This document shows positions 48,110 through 59,417 of a stretch of 64,000 nucleotides of DNA, piece by piece (the stretch's first letter is position 1; every line of letters starts with the position of its first letter). Below the pieces are notes generated by a model. That model was not told the origin of the DNA, did not search any database, and saw only the letters and a list, made by a program, of their open reading frames with translations. Source of the stretch: Penium margaritaceum (lineage: Eukaryota > Streptophyta > Zygnematophyceae > Desmidiales > Peniaceae). The translations under genes and the position numbers were made by a program. The stretch lies in contig SZWC01000562.1 in the NCBI GenBank assembly GCA_023375785.1, forward strand, positions 249,015-313,014, written 5' to 3'.

Positions 48110-49738
48110 TTGCCCACCCCCCCTATGGCCTTGTGCCAGTGGGAGCAAGTGTCGTGTGCACTCACCCACGCCTCCGGATATGAGCAGACTGGTGTGGCAG
48201 GGAGCGCAGCGGGCGCCGTGGTTGGCACCGGCACTACATGTGCGGCACCGCATCCACAATGGCATTTGCAGCCCTGGCACATGCCTCTGGCGTCTAACGG
48301 CTTTGCCTACTACTATTGTGGCGATCTGTACCATGGCTGGCGCCAGTGTCGCCAGTGCCCTATCGGGTGGCAACCGCCTTGGATACAATCCCGCCCTTCT
48401 TTTTCACTTTCCGACTCGGAGACATTGTCAGCCGATACTGTGGCACCCCTTAGTGCAGCTATGGTGGTGTTATGCGCCAAGCTCCAGGGTCTAAAGCGCA
48501 TGGTGCAATAGCTCACAGACCATGTAGTCTCTGAGCGGGCTGTTGCAACCATGTCGCAACAAACACCTCCATCTTGGAGGTGTACACGTGCCTTGAGGTT
48601 GTAGAGTGGAGATTGCGCAGTGTAGTGTGGAGGCAGTCCAACTTGCGCTGATAGTTGGAGGCGGCAATATCAATGGATGACTCATCAGTAACAGGTCGTG
48701 CAGGAGGAGTCGTTACTGTGGTCAACACTGCTGATAGCTAAGAGGCAGATGTGTTCGCGGCATCCGATGAGCCTACAGAATCTATCCTTGCATTGGAGGA
48801 TACAGAGGGAGCTACGGACCTCCAGCTCATTGCTGCCCTGATTGGCATCGCTCACACCATAGCAATTCCAGATGACGACACAACTACATTCATCCAAGCA
48901 ACAGTTCCCGTACCCGTGTGCCTGCTCTCCACGGTCAACGAGTAGGAGGCAGTCGTGGCTTCAGAAGAGGCGCATGTGCATAGACTCATGGCCGAGCTCC
49001 GGGAGGCCAACAATGGTTGTTACACTACAGATTTCCAAGCACGACAGGCTGCCAAGGAGTGCGTAGAGGTAGCTGAGTGGTCTCTAGAGGATGCACGTCG
49101 ATGACGGGCGGACGTTCAGTAGCAGGTGGTCGATTGGCTGCGCACCAGGGTTTTGGAGGAGCCCCACGACGTACGGGCTCCTGATGATCGCGATGACGCT
49201 ACAAAGGCAATTCCAACGGTGGATGCCGACGCCTAGCCAGCATTCTACGGCCGAGTGAAAGGTGTGTAAGCAGCAGGCGGTGCCTCCAAAGCAGAACCTG
49301 CTACAGATGCAGACATTACAGATGCCAACGCGTAGTCTAGTGTCGACGCCCTGCCAGCAGCTGGCAACTAGGTGACGGATGATCTGAAGGCTGAATTGCG
49401 CGACTAGGCGGCAAGGCTGCTGGAGGTAGTGGCTCGTGCCGACGCACACGCGATCATGGTCCACTGTCAGGTTTGATTCGCGACTGGCCGTCTGCATGGC
49501 GCAGATGCAGCCGGGCACTTGGCAACCGTAGCAAGGCTCGACGATCTGTACACGTGTCTCAACGCTCGTGAGTCCGCGTGGCGATGTGAGGCTCAACAGC
49601 TTGCAGGCATACAACAGGTGATGTAGTTGGAGGAGGCCCTTAGCACTGTACTAGTTAGAGCAGCAAGTGATGACATCAGTGATGACTACAACAGCGGCAA
49701 CAACGACAACGACAGTGTCATGGATGCTGTGGGGTGAG
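48110..49738 (+). pseudogene. zinc-knuckle plus coiled-coil gag-like protein (unassigned element)
   Basis: The first frame (48110-48511) has a CCHC-like knuckle YYYCGDLYHGWRQC (about 48305-48350) in which the first Cys is Tyr. It then has a heptad-like LQGLKRMVQ.LTDHVVSERA. After a frame change near 48560, the next frame (to TGA at 49736) is Ala/Asp/Glu/Arg-rich and probably coiled coil (HRLMAELREANN, ECVEVAEWSLEDAR, DDLKAELRD.AARLLEVV). Ten internal stops interrupt it between 48940 and 49630, and seven are TAG. No protease, integrase or RT follows, so this may be a gag-only derivative. Confidence 0.45.
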
Positions 49739-49939
49739 GCTACATGTGCGTATGTCCCATCACTATTGTTCTCACCCAAACTGTTGCTATGCAGGTGTAT
49801 GTAGCCATGGAGGAGCTGTGCTCCCTCCTCAAGGGGGATGTTGTGCACAGCTATCAGCTTTGCTCGTGTTGTCAGCCTTTGTAGCCCTTATGAGGACAGC
49901 GTCATTAGTTTGTGTATGGCACAATTCTCCAGTCGATGT

Positions 49940-50205
49940 TCCGCTGGTCAGGACCCGCGCACCTGGTTACTTGTACCGGTGTGACGTGGAGACCCATTGC
50001 CTCCATATGTTATGTATGCACCATGCATGTGAACAGGTTAGGTTGAGATCCAGACCCCGGAGACATGTTCCAGGGTCATGAGGAGACCTTGTTGCTTTGT
50101 ACCTCTTAAATGGAGTTTTAAACATGGGTGAGTAATTCATGTCTTCCATGGTCGAGACCCGGGCACTTGGTTAATTACACCACTGGCACAAGGAGACCTT
50201 GTATT
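49940..50205. repeat. imperfect direct repeat of ~50 bp
   Basis: GGTCAGGACCCGCGCACCTG... near 49947 recurs as GGTCGAGACCCGGGCACTTG... near 50150, each followed by similar GTTA/TACACC and GGAGACC text. Confidence 0.45.
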
Positions 50206-50266
50206 GTGGCTACGAACAATGCTTCGCTACCCTCACTCACTCTTCATTGTGGTGACGGCTGTGTCA

Positions 50267-50290
50267 ACCAGGGGGAGTGTTGGTTTGTGT
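50267..50290 (+). other. possible polypurine tract and LTR start
   Basis: CAGGGGGAG followed by TGTTGGTTTGTG has the form of a copia PPT and LTR start, as at 59321-59300 on the other strand. No matching LTR end or second copy was found. Confidence 0.3.
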
Positions 50291-50950
50291 GGCTTCCACC
50301 CGTCATGAGCGACGACCGTGGTGATTATCCGTATACCCCGCACTGGTGGTATGGAGAAGCAGTACAGGAGGGCACGGCAAAATGATCCCTCATACGGACG
50401 CAGCTGGCACCGGAGCACCGACGAGTGGTGGCTCCATGCACCAGTAGCTGCCAGACAGTTTCCAGACAACTGCCACGACATCCTGGGTGCTTGCCGGATT
50501 CCTTTGCAATTTGTTTGCATATGCTAGAGTTTTTTCGATGGACTGGCTCTCGCGCCCGATATGCATGTTTTACATTGACTTTCCACCGATCGATGCCGGA
50601 CTTGTGCGTGTGATTGGACGTAACTTCTGGCTCAAGATTTTGCATCTCTAGTGCAGATGGTGATGCCTTTGGATACCTCTGTGCTGGTTTATGGCCAAAA
50701 GAGTGATTTCAGGCCGGTTTTAGGGCAAACTGACACAGTCGCGTGCATCACCCGTCGTGCGCTACGGCAGCTATTATGCTATATGCTTGTTAGTTTTCAT
50801 CTCTCTGCATGTTTTTTATTTTATGGAAGCACATTTGACATTGTTTGTGTTGCCTAGCCAACCCTTGCCGTTTCGCGTCCAACCTGTGTTGACGCCGCGA
50901 GGTGACTGAACGTGAACGCCTAGTCAGTGGCAAGCGTGCTAGGAAGAGCT

Positions 50951-51738
50951 AGAAATACTACACAGCAGGTTGGGGCAGCAGCGTTTTGTATGTAGCGTGT
51001 GGGCTTCCACGCTTGTGGCTTAGTCTGCTACCCCCTCAGTCTACCACTCTAGAGTCTAAGTCTGGGTGCTCTGGGTTTGCTACTCAGAAATGCGCGTGCT
51101 AGTGTTAGCACCAGAAAGCAGCTGAAAACAGAAAGTAACAGATGAGGAGTAAAGAATAAGACACAATGGGAGACCCCTCCAAGAACTAGCCTCCCCTAGC
51201 TCTGTAGCTCTTGTTACACAGTTCACCAACCAATCAGAAAATAACTCCATTCCTTTGGCAGGCCGGTTTTCTCGGTGAGCCCTGCCAGACGGCCGACGGC
51301 CCAAACCCGGGCATCGTCCGTCTTGCCTGAAAACTCGACCATACCATAACACGCATGCTGCGAACGCATTCATGCGGTCAGAATCAGCTAGAAAAACAGC
51401 AGTGAGGAGTTATGGCTGCCTAAACCCAGGCAGCGCCTACGCTAACCCCTCGTAGCAACTGTGCCAGAAAATCATGAAACTCGGACCCAGAGCATGACAT
51501 GGCGTTGCGAATGCAACGCCATGTCATGCAGTCAAACATGACGCTGGCAGTATACGCAGCGACAGTGCCTGCCGGCGGCACGACCGTCTAGAAGGTCTGC
51601 CAATGGAGCTGAACACAAAGGAGGGAGGAGGCTCCAGTGAACTGCATGAAGGCCTCGGCGTGCGTCGGCTCCACCGGATGACACTCCATCAGCGTCGCGT
51701 CTCACCGTGAGTCATCTGCACGTCGATTTACACAAGCC
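50951..51738 (-). repeat. LTR1 of copia family H
   Basis: Homologous to 57127-57760 and 58461-59310 (shared text such as CTCTAGAGTCTAAGTCTGG, GGGAGACCCCTCCAAG, AGACGGCCGACGGCCC). It lacks the last ~45 bp towards TGTTGG that LTR3 keeps and passes directly into the spacer of element H. It contains a perfect 17-bp palindrome at 51492-51529. Confidence 0.8.
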
Positions 51739-54700
51739 GGGGTCCCCACTCACGACCATGGGAATGGATCTGATATGAGGTGAGGAGCCTTGTGGGATGA
51801 CAGGGGGTCGTCGAGTGAGAGGACGAGAGGATGCGGCCTGAGTGCTCACAGTCGACCTAGGTCTGAGGCTCTCGCCCAGACCACGTGTGTAGCGCACCAA
51901 TACAGACGGGGCAGCCGGCCCTGAGGGACTGGCAGACACGGACAGGACGGCCTGCCCTGAGGGGCTGACGGACGCGAACGGGGCAGCCGGCCCTGAGGGG
52001 CTGTCAGGAAGACATGGGGCTGACGGCCTTGAGGGGCCGTTAGACGCAGATGGGGCAGCCGGCTCGGAGGGTGTGGCGGACAAAGATGGGACAACCGGCC
52101 CCGAGGGGCTGGCGGGCATGGATGAGGCAGCAGGCCCTGAGGGGCTTTCGGACACAGAAGGGGCAGCCGGACCTAATGGGCTGGCAGACACAGACGGGGC
52201 AGCCGGCCCTGAGGGGCTGGAAAACACGGACGGGGCAGCCGGCTCTGAGGGGCTAGCGGACACAGACGGGGCACCCGACCTTGAGGGCCAGGCGGACACG
52301 GACGGGGCAGCCGACTCTGAAGGGTTGGCGGACACGGACGGGGCAGCCGGCTCTGAGGGGTTGTCGGACACAAATGGGGCAACCAGCGAAGATGGGCCTG
52401 CGGGCGCAGGCGCTAGGACACCCCGGACGCGGTTAGATGGAGGACGGACCCACCACTCCCCCACATAAGGAGAGGAACATCGATGCGCCGGAGCGAACGA
52501 GGTCGCGGGAAAACAGGTCCTCAAAGAAGAGGGCATCGTGGGACTCGACGATGCAGTGTCGGGTGGGATCCTAGAAGCGCCATGCCTTCACTGATGCGAG
52601 ACGCCAGGGAAGGTGCATGGATGACCGCGAGGCTCGAGCTTGCCACCTTGGTGTGAGGCAGGCAACCACACGATGGCTACACAGCCCTAAACACGGGCCG
52701 AAGGCAGGTCAGCGCGTTTCCCACACCAATGATGGTATGGGGTGGAATGACGAGGAATGGGCCCGTGGGGATTTTGGTTCGAGACCCACATCATGTAGGT
52801 CATGGCCTCGAAGTAGAAGCTGTCAGAGATGCCGGATTCGGCCCACATGGTGCAGACGTCGTTGGCCATGGTGTAGTTCCATTGCTCAGAAATGCCATTT
52901 TGGGTTGGCGTGTAAGGCACCTACATCTGATGATGGACACCACGGGAGACCAGGAAGAGTGTGGTCTCCCCCAAAAACTCACCCCCACGATCACAACTGA
53001 AGCGGCGGAGGGGACGACCACACTCGCGTTCAGCATGGACGAGCCAGTCCTGAATGGTGGGAGTGATGTCGCTCTTGTGCCCAAGGCAGAAGACCTAGCA
53101 TTAGCGAGACTAGTCGTCCGTTAGGGTCAGGACGTAATGACCGTGCTCGCTGAATGACTCTTTCGGGAGGGGACCCATGACATCAGAGTGAATCAGGTCA
53201 AGCGGGTGGACGCTCGAGAGACAGAGAGGGGGTAGGTGGAACGGTGCATCTTGCCTTGTGCGCAATCAATGCACTCGGTGGGACTCGGCAGAGGAAAGGA
53301 GGATGAGTCAAGGCCCATGGCCGGCTGTGTGTGAAGCATGTTGTCAACAGCAGCAGAGTGGACGTGACAGAGGCGGCAATGCAGGAGACGTGTGTGCTAC
53401 GGAGAAAGGGTGCTGGTGACAAACACGTGTCCATAATCTACCAACAAGGAGTAGACAGAGGTAGAAGCGTACAGTCGCGGTACATGCCACAAGTTGCCAC
53501 GGGCGGTGGCATGCAAAACGACATGACCGGACGGACGCAACGACACGGTGCCCATACCAAGTGAATGTAGAATGTCCATGCTCATGCAATCAAGGGCGGT
53601 GACAGACAGGAGGCTGAGATCAAGGCCAGGGACAAAGACATCACCAGCTGGACCACAGAAACGAATGACACCGACACCACAAACGCATAATTCCTGACCA
53701 AAGCCCGTCCGATATTCGGTGACATTGGTGACGGGACCAAGAACACTGAAAGCCTCGCGCAAGGCCGTCAGGTGATGCGTAGCCCTGGAATCGATAATCC
53801 AGGTCTCTGACAGATCCTGGACAGGTGTGGCCAGGTCGCTGACAGTCACATGGCAATGGGCGAGCAACGCTGCCGAAGTGGACGGGCGTGCAAACCGGGA
53901 GTGCCATTCATCTAGCCAAGCAACATCATCACAAAGAGGAGTAGGAGAATAAGGCACGGCAGAGGACGGTACGGACGAAGATACAGGACATGATTATAGC
54001 ACTGACTCTGTCAGCCGGGTGGAGAGGAACAAGCAACTACGCAACTCGCACTTCCCTGGGAGGAGGGTGAGGAAGGCAGAGGTAGAAGGCGATGAACTGC
54101 TCCAGCTGGCGCTCGCGGGCGGAGGGTCTGACAGAGTAGACCGAATGCGGTGTGACGGTGTCGAAGTCTAGGAAGGGAAAGGAAGGTGTCAAGGATGGAG
54201 GAGCGGGTGTGGACGGCTGCGGAGACGGCTGCAGTGGGGCCGTCACGAGCGGCGCATATCCGGCAGGAGCAGCGACGGTCACGGCACTGGTGGCAAGGTG
54301 GCGGTGGCGACAAATGGTGGCGATGACACGAGCCTCGTTAGTCAAGAGTGGACACGTATACCACCCGTGTCCTGACTGGCCACAATTATGGCAGACGAGG
54401 CTGGCGCTACCTGATCCGCTAGTCTGCTGCTGGTGCTCTTTGCCCCTTTTGCCCTTCTTCTTTTTCTTACGAGACAAGGGGGTGTCGGAAGATGCTACTA
54501 CAGCTAGGGTACCGACAGCCACTGAGGCGACGACAGGAGAGGCGACGGCAGGAGAGGCGAGAGATGAGTGACTCCTGATGAGCTTCCTAGATGCGGAGGA
54601 AGAGCTCGTACGCCCAGGGCATGAGGGTACCCTTGGCAGCCATTGCGGGGAGAACGTTCTGGGAGTAGTGAACGAAGATGTTGGAGAAGGGGTCGGTGGT

Positions 54701-55204
54701 GCCACGCTTGATGGTCAGTAGCAAGGAGAGAGGGGGTAGTGCAGTATCTCCGAGGCGGCGCAGAAGGTCCTCTGCACGCTGCTAATAGGAGGTGACCGTT
54801 TCGGACTCCCCCATGAAGAGGGAGTTGAACTCCAGGAGCAGGCAGCTGGTCTCAGCATCACTGGAAAGTCCATGAGGGCACGTGAGTACGTGCTAGGTTA
54901 CTACTGGGTCAGGGAGGGCGCCAGTGGTGAGGTCACCGAGGAAGGGCTCAAGGGCGAGGGAAGCGGCTGGAGGGGCCATAGAGACAAGGGTACGTACAAC
55001 GCGGCCAGCATCATAGAGCTCGTCCGCCTGGGTGGAGTCAAAGGACAGAACGTAGAAGGGCCACAAGTTCTTGCCCTGTGCCCAGATCCGCAAGCTGAGC
55101 TCCCAGCTCCGGAACGGGTCGCCAGCCTGAAGGTACAGCGGGGGGATTTCGAAGTCCTTTGGCCTACGGCGGGCACCCAGAGTGGGGCCTAGGACCGACG
55201 TCAC
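51712..55204 (-). pseudogene. copia H gag-protease-integrase (no RT)
   Basis: Gag starts near 55204 (MTSVLGPTLG, then IPPLYLQAGDPFRSWELSLR). Its C-terminal part runs 54705-54037, with a basic patch (SRKKKKKGKRGK) and an intact knuckle CHNCGQSGHGWYTC (about 54400-54358). Protease near 53810 reads WIIDSRATHHL, where DSG has become DSR. The pre-integrase (GNLWHVPRL) and integrase remnants (CIDCAQGKMHRSTYP, CDRGGEFLGE, PYTPTQNGISEQ) lie at 53500-52690. The spacer and the linker end (SGDPGL) then join LTR1. Frames change several times. Confidence 0.8.
51880..52400 (-). repeat. 36-bp tandem repeats coding a Ser/Ala/Pro spacer (element H)
   Basis: About 14 units of a 12-residue repeat of the type PSVSASPSGPAA on the minus strand. 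It lies between integrase and the (deleted) RT. Homologous spacers occur at about 57930-58380 and 61260-61740. Confidence 0.88.
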
Positions 55205-57113
55205 CGGCTGTTGTTGGCGCTGGGTGTGTTACTACTCCAAGTATTGCGTGGCATAGGAGATCGTAGGGCTCGCGTATTTGGGTGGAAAAAACAGAGCTCG
55301 GTAACGGTGGTGCGGCTGCTGCAGCTGTTGCAGCGGTGGCTGCTGTTGTTATGCCTGCGGGTGCTGATGCTATGGCTACTGATGCTGCAACTACGGCGGC
55401 GGCTGCTAGTGTTGCTACTACAATTGCTGCAGCGGTGGCGGCATGTGTAGTGCCACTAACTACTGTGATAGCATTGCGAGCTGCTGGCGCAAAGCGGCAA
55501 GTGGATTTGTCGAGTCAAAATGACCAACGACAGAGCCTACAGGGTGTTGGCACTGTTGCTGTTGCTGCTGCTGCTACACCTGTTGTTTCTACTACTGTTG
55601 TTGCTTCTGTTGCTCCTGATGCTAGTGCTGCTACTGCTGCGGCTGCTGCTGCTATTATTGCTACGGCTCCTACTGCTGCTGCTGCTACTGATCTGCTGCT
55701 ACTACTGCTGCTGCTACTAGTGCTGCTACTGCAGCTGCTGATGTTGCTACTACTGCTAGAGCTCCTACAGAAAAAGGGGGCTAGGGGTCCCCCCAACAGG
55801 GTAGGATCCTTCCCCACTGGGGCTAATAGCCATATTGTTTGTTTGCCCTCCTTGTTCCACCCTTTTTTCTCTCTCTTTGTGCTGATGATGTCAGTAGTAA
55901 CGTCAATAATGATGTCAGCTTGGGATGGTTGACTTTAGCAGCTGCTACTGCATTATATGTAGGGTTCATGTTTATTTTGTTGTTGGTGACGTCAGCAGTG
56001 ACGTCGGCAATGACAGCAGTTGAAAATTTTCTAACTTCAGTACTGGCTATTGGTGAAGACGCTAATGTGTCAGCTAAAGGGTGGCTGCTGTTGTTGCTGC
56101 AGCTGCTACTACTACTGCTGCTATTTTTCCTGTAGCTGGTCCGCTGCTGCAACTGCTACTGCAGCTGCTCCTGTTGATGTTGCTTCTGCTGCTACTATTG
56201 TTGCGATTGCTGTTGTAGTAGTCGCTACTACTTCTGCTGAGCTTCTGCATGTTGTTGTGGCTACTATGGCTACTGGAACGGCCGTGGTAGCAGCAACAGT
56301 AGCTGTAGAGTCTCCTATGGAATGGGGGATAGTTTTTTCTTCCCCCCCCTCTTTTTTCCTTTCTTGGTTATCACAACAAGCTCGTTTCTCGCTGAGATCC
56401 GCGAGTAGCGAGCAGCGAGCTCGCTGCTTCCTGCCCACTGCTTGCTACAAGGTGCGAGCAGCAAGCTCACCGCTCGCAGCTCGCTGTTCGGTGCGGATAG
56501 CAGGTTGCGAGCAGCGGCAGCTGCAACTGCTGTTGTTGCAAGCTGCAGCTGCTGTTGCTACGGGCTGCTGCTGGCTGCCGCTGCAGCTGCTTCTGGTCAC
56601 TACTGTAGGCTGCTGCTGGCTGCAGCTCGCTGCTGCTACTCCTGTAGCGGGCTGCTTCTGGTGGTCGTTGCTGCTGCGCACTGCTGTTGCTGCAAGCTGC
56701 TGCGGGCTGCTGCTGCTCCAAGCTGCCACGAGCTGCTACTACTGCTGGTTGTTGCTGCTCAACACTGCTGCTACTGGCTGCTGCTGCCACTGCTCGCTGC
56801 CCCTGCAAGCTGCTGCTGCTGTTGCTGCTTGCTGCACGGTCACACCTGGTCGAGGTACGTTGTCATCGCGATGTGTGACGGTGCTGGCCGCTCACCTCCT
56901 CGCGTCACGCTTGGGGGTCAGTGCTACCAGAAAAATCGAGCAGCATTTCCCCTCGCCCAGTGGCCGTAGGGAAAATTTTGACGCCGCCACCAGGCTGGTC
57001 AATGGTGCCGGAAATAAATCCGGCAGCATTTCACCTACACTTGCGCGAGTGGGGGTCCGCCGGCGTTATCTGGCACCTGTACGCCAGTCTTCTGCTGCTA
57101 CTGCTATGCTCAG
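55205..57113 (-). other. leader of copia H: GCT/CTG trinucleotide-rich, no gene
   Basis: Lies between the PBS and gag. Dominated by (GCT)n/(CTG)n-like triplets (55300-55760, 56040-56310, 56500-56830) that keep several frames open on both strands. A self-complementary GCTCG cluster lies at 56372-56490. I regard the open frames as compositional. Confidence 0.6.
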
Positions 57114-57125
57114 GCTCTGATACCA
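57114..57125 (-). promoter_or_regulatory. primer-binding site (initiator tRNA-Met) of copia H
   Basis: Minus-strand TGGTATCAGAGC directly inside LTR2. It shows LTR2 is the 5' LTR of element H. Confidence 0.88.
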
Positions 57126-57126
57126 A

Positions 57127-57760
57127 GCAAGAAATACTAGGCAGCAGGTTGGATCAGTAGGGTTGTTAATGCAGTGTGCGGGCTTCCACCCTTGTTCCTT
57201 CGTCTGCTGCCCCCTCAGTCTACCGCTCTAGAGTCTAAGTCTGGGTGCTCTGGGTTTGTTACTCAGAAACGCGCGCGCCAGTGTTAGCGCCAGAAAACAG
57301 CTGAAAACTGGAAGTAACCAATTAGGAGTAAAGAATGAGACACAATGGGAGACCCCTCCAAGAACTAGCCTCCCCTAGCTCTGTAGCTCTTGTTACTCAG
57401 TTACCCGACCAATCAGGAAAAACCTCTATTTTCAGATAGGCAGGTTTTCTCGGCGAGCCCTGCTAGACGGCCGACGGCCCAAACCCAGGCGTCGTCCGTT
57501 TTGCCTGAAACTAGTCCATACCATAATACGCATGCTGCGAACGCAACAGTGCAATCAAACACGATACTGGACGCATTCAAGCACTATATGCAGCGACAGT
57601 GTTTGCCGGCGGCATCCTGCTGTCGATGGAGCTTAGCACAAGGAGGGAGGAGGCTCCAGCAAACTGCGTGAAGGCCTCGGCATGCGTCGGCTCCACCCGA
57701 TGACACTCCATCAGCGTCGCGTCTCGCCGTCAGTCATCTACACGCCAATGTACTCAAGCC
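57127..57760 (-). repeat. LTR2 of copia family H
   Basis: Homologous to LTR1 and LTR3 but about 150 bp shorter, lacking the block around the LTR1 palindrome. It serves as the 5' LTR of element H and, through the same join as LTR1, as the 3' LTR of remnant J. Confidence 0.8.
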
Positions 57761-58460
57761 GGGATCCCCACTCACGACCGTGGGAGTGGATCTGAAATGA
57801 GGTGAGGAGCCTTGTGGGAGGACAGGGGGTTGTGGAGTGAGAGGACGTGAGGAAGCGGCCTGAGTGCTCACTGTCACCCTGGGTCTGCGGCTCCCGCCCG
57901 GACCATGTGTGTAGCGCGCCGATAGAGCTGGGGCAGCCGGCCCTAAGGGACTGGCACACATCGACGGGACAGCCGGCCCTGAGGGGCTGACAGACGCAGA
58001 CGGGGCAACCGGCCGTGAGGGGCTGTCGGGCACAGATGGAGCAGCAAGACTTGAGGAGCCGTCAGACGCAGATGGGGCAGCCGGCCCGGAGGGGCTGGCG
58101 GACACGAATGGGGCAGCTGGCCCGGAGGGGCTGGCGGGCATGGATGAGGCAGCCGGCGCTGAGGGGCTATAGACACAGATAGGGCAGCCGGCCTTGAGGG
58201 GCTGGCGCACACGCGCGGGAAAGCTGGCCCAGAGGGGCTGGAAGACAAGGACGGGGCAGCCGGCCCTGAGGGGCTGGCAGAAACGGATGGGGCACCCGGC
58301 CCTGAGGAGCTGGCAGACACGGACGGGACAGCCGGCTCTGAGGGGCTGTCGGACACAGATGGGGCAACCGGCAAAGACAAAACCGCGGGCGCAGACGATG
58401 GAACACCCGGACACGGCTGGACGGAGGACGGACCCACCAAGAAGCTTCCTGGTAATCTCA
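57761..58460 (-). pseudogene. remnant J: copia H-type spacer only
   Basis: Minus-strand SGDPGL-type linker end and about 12 units of the 12-residue Ser/Ala/Pro repeat, with the same spacer-LTR join as element H (57760). Integrase, protease and gag are absent; sequence stops near 58435, just before LTR3. A poor PBS-like ATCTCATATC remains near 58448. Confidence 0.7.
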
Positions 58461-59310
58461 TATCTAGAAATGCTAGGCACTAGGTTGGGGAACCAGTGTT
58501 GTTGATGCAGCGTGCGGGCTTCCACGCTTGTTGCTTAGTATGCTACCCCCTGAGTCTGCCACTCTAGAGTCTAAGTCTGGATGCTCTTGGTTTGTTACTC
58601 AGACACGCGCGCGCGATTGTTAGCGCGAGATGCAGCTGAAAACTGACAGTGACTGATTAGGAATGAAGAATGAACAACAATGGGAGACCCCTCCAAGTTC
58701 TAGCTCCCTCCCAGCTCCGTATAGCTTGTTACTCAGCTAACCAGCCAATCAGAAAATAGACCTAGACCTATTTTGTGGCAGGCAAGGATTTCTTGGTCTG
58801 CCCTGCCAGATGGCCGACAGCCCAAAACCCGGGCGTCATCCGTTTTACCTGAAAACTGGACTACAGCATAATACTGACGCTGCAAACGCAGTCGCGTGGT
58901 CAGAAATAGCAAGAAAAATAGCAGCAAATAGTTATATCTGCCCAAACCTAGGCACTCCCTACAATGGTCCATAATGCCAAACAGTGCCACGCAACATGAG
59001 ACATGGACCCTAGAAATAGCATGACGCTGTAGTCGCAATAGTACAGTTAGATCCAGCACTAAACACATGCAGACACCATCTGCGATGGCAGTGACCGCCG
59101 GCGGCCCGACCGCAGAGGAGGCCTGCCGATGGAGCTGAGCAGGTTGCCACAGGGAGGAGGCTCGAGCGAGCTACGTGTAGGCCTCAACGTGCATCAGCTA
59201 CACCGGACGACACTCCAGCAGCCTCGAGTCTCACCGTCAATCATCTGCACACCGATGTACAAGCCAGGAGGACAGAACAGAGCACAATGAGAGATGTGGA
59301 AAAACCAACA
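58461..59310 (-). repeat. LTR3 of copia family H (3' LTR of element I)
   Basis: About 850 bp. In element sense it starts TGTTGGTTTTTCC at 59310, directly after the purine tract of element I. It is the most complete of the three LTRs. Confidence 0.82.
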
Positions 59311-59324
59311 CTCCCCCATGACTC
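59311..59324 (-). promoter_or_regulatory. polypurine tract of copia I
   Basis: In element sense ATGGGGGAG sits directly before the LTR3 start and about 95 nt after the pol stop (59418). Confidence 0.7.
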
Positions 59325-59417
59325 ACAGGCGTAGTGCACATGGACCGGTAGTCACACATTCAACAAACAGGCTCCCCCAGGGCATAGAGAGACGTAGGCC
59401 AGAACAAAGAGTGCAAC

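Larger units (their letters stand above)
51739..57126 (-). mobile_element. copia family H element lacking RT and RNase H
   Basis: Minus strand between LTR1 (3' side) and LTR2 (5' side): PBS 57114-57125, leader 55205-57113, gag, protease, integrase, 36-bp repeat spacer, then LTR1 with no RT or RNase H. The same spacer-LTR join occurs at 57760 in remnant J, so the deletion predates at least one copying event. Confidence 0.8.

Noticed and set aside
56050-57120. Plus-strand 356-codon Cys/Leu/Ala-rich frame
   Set aside because: Lies in the trinucleotide-rich leader of a minus-strand element; composition alone keeps it open.
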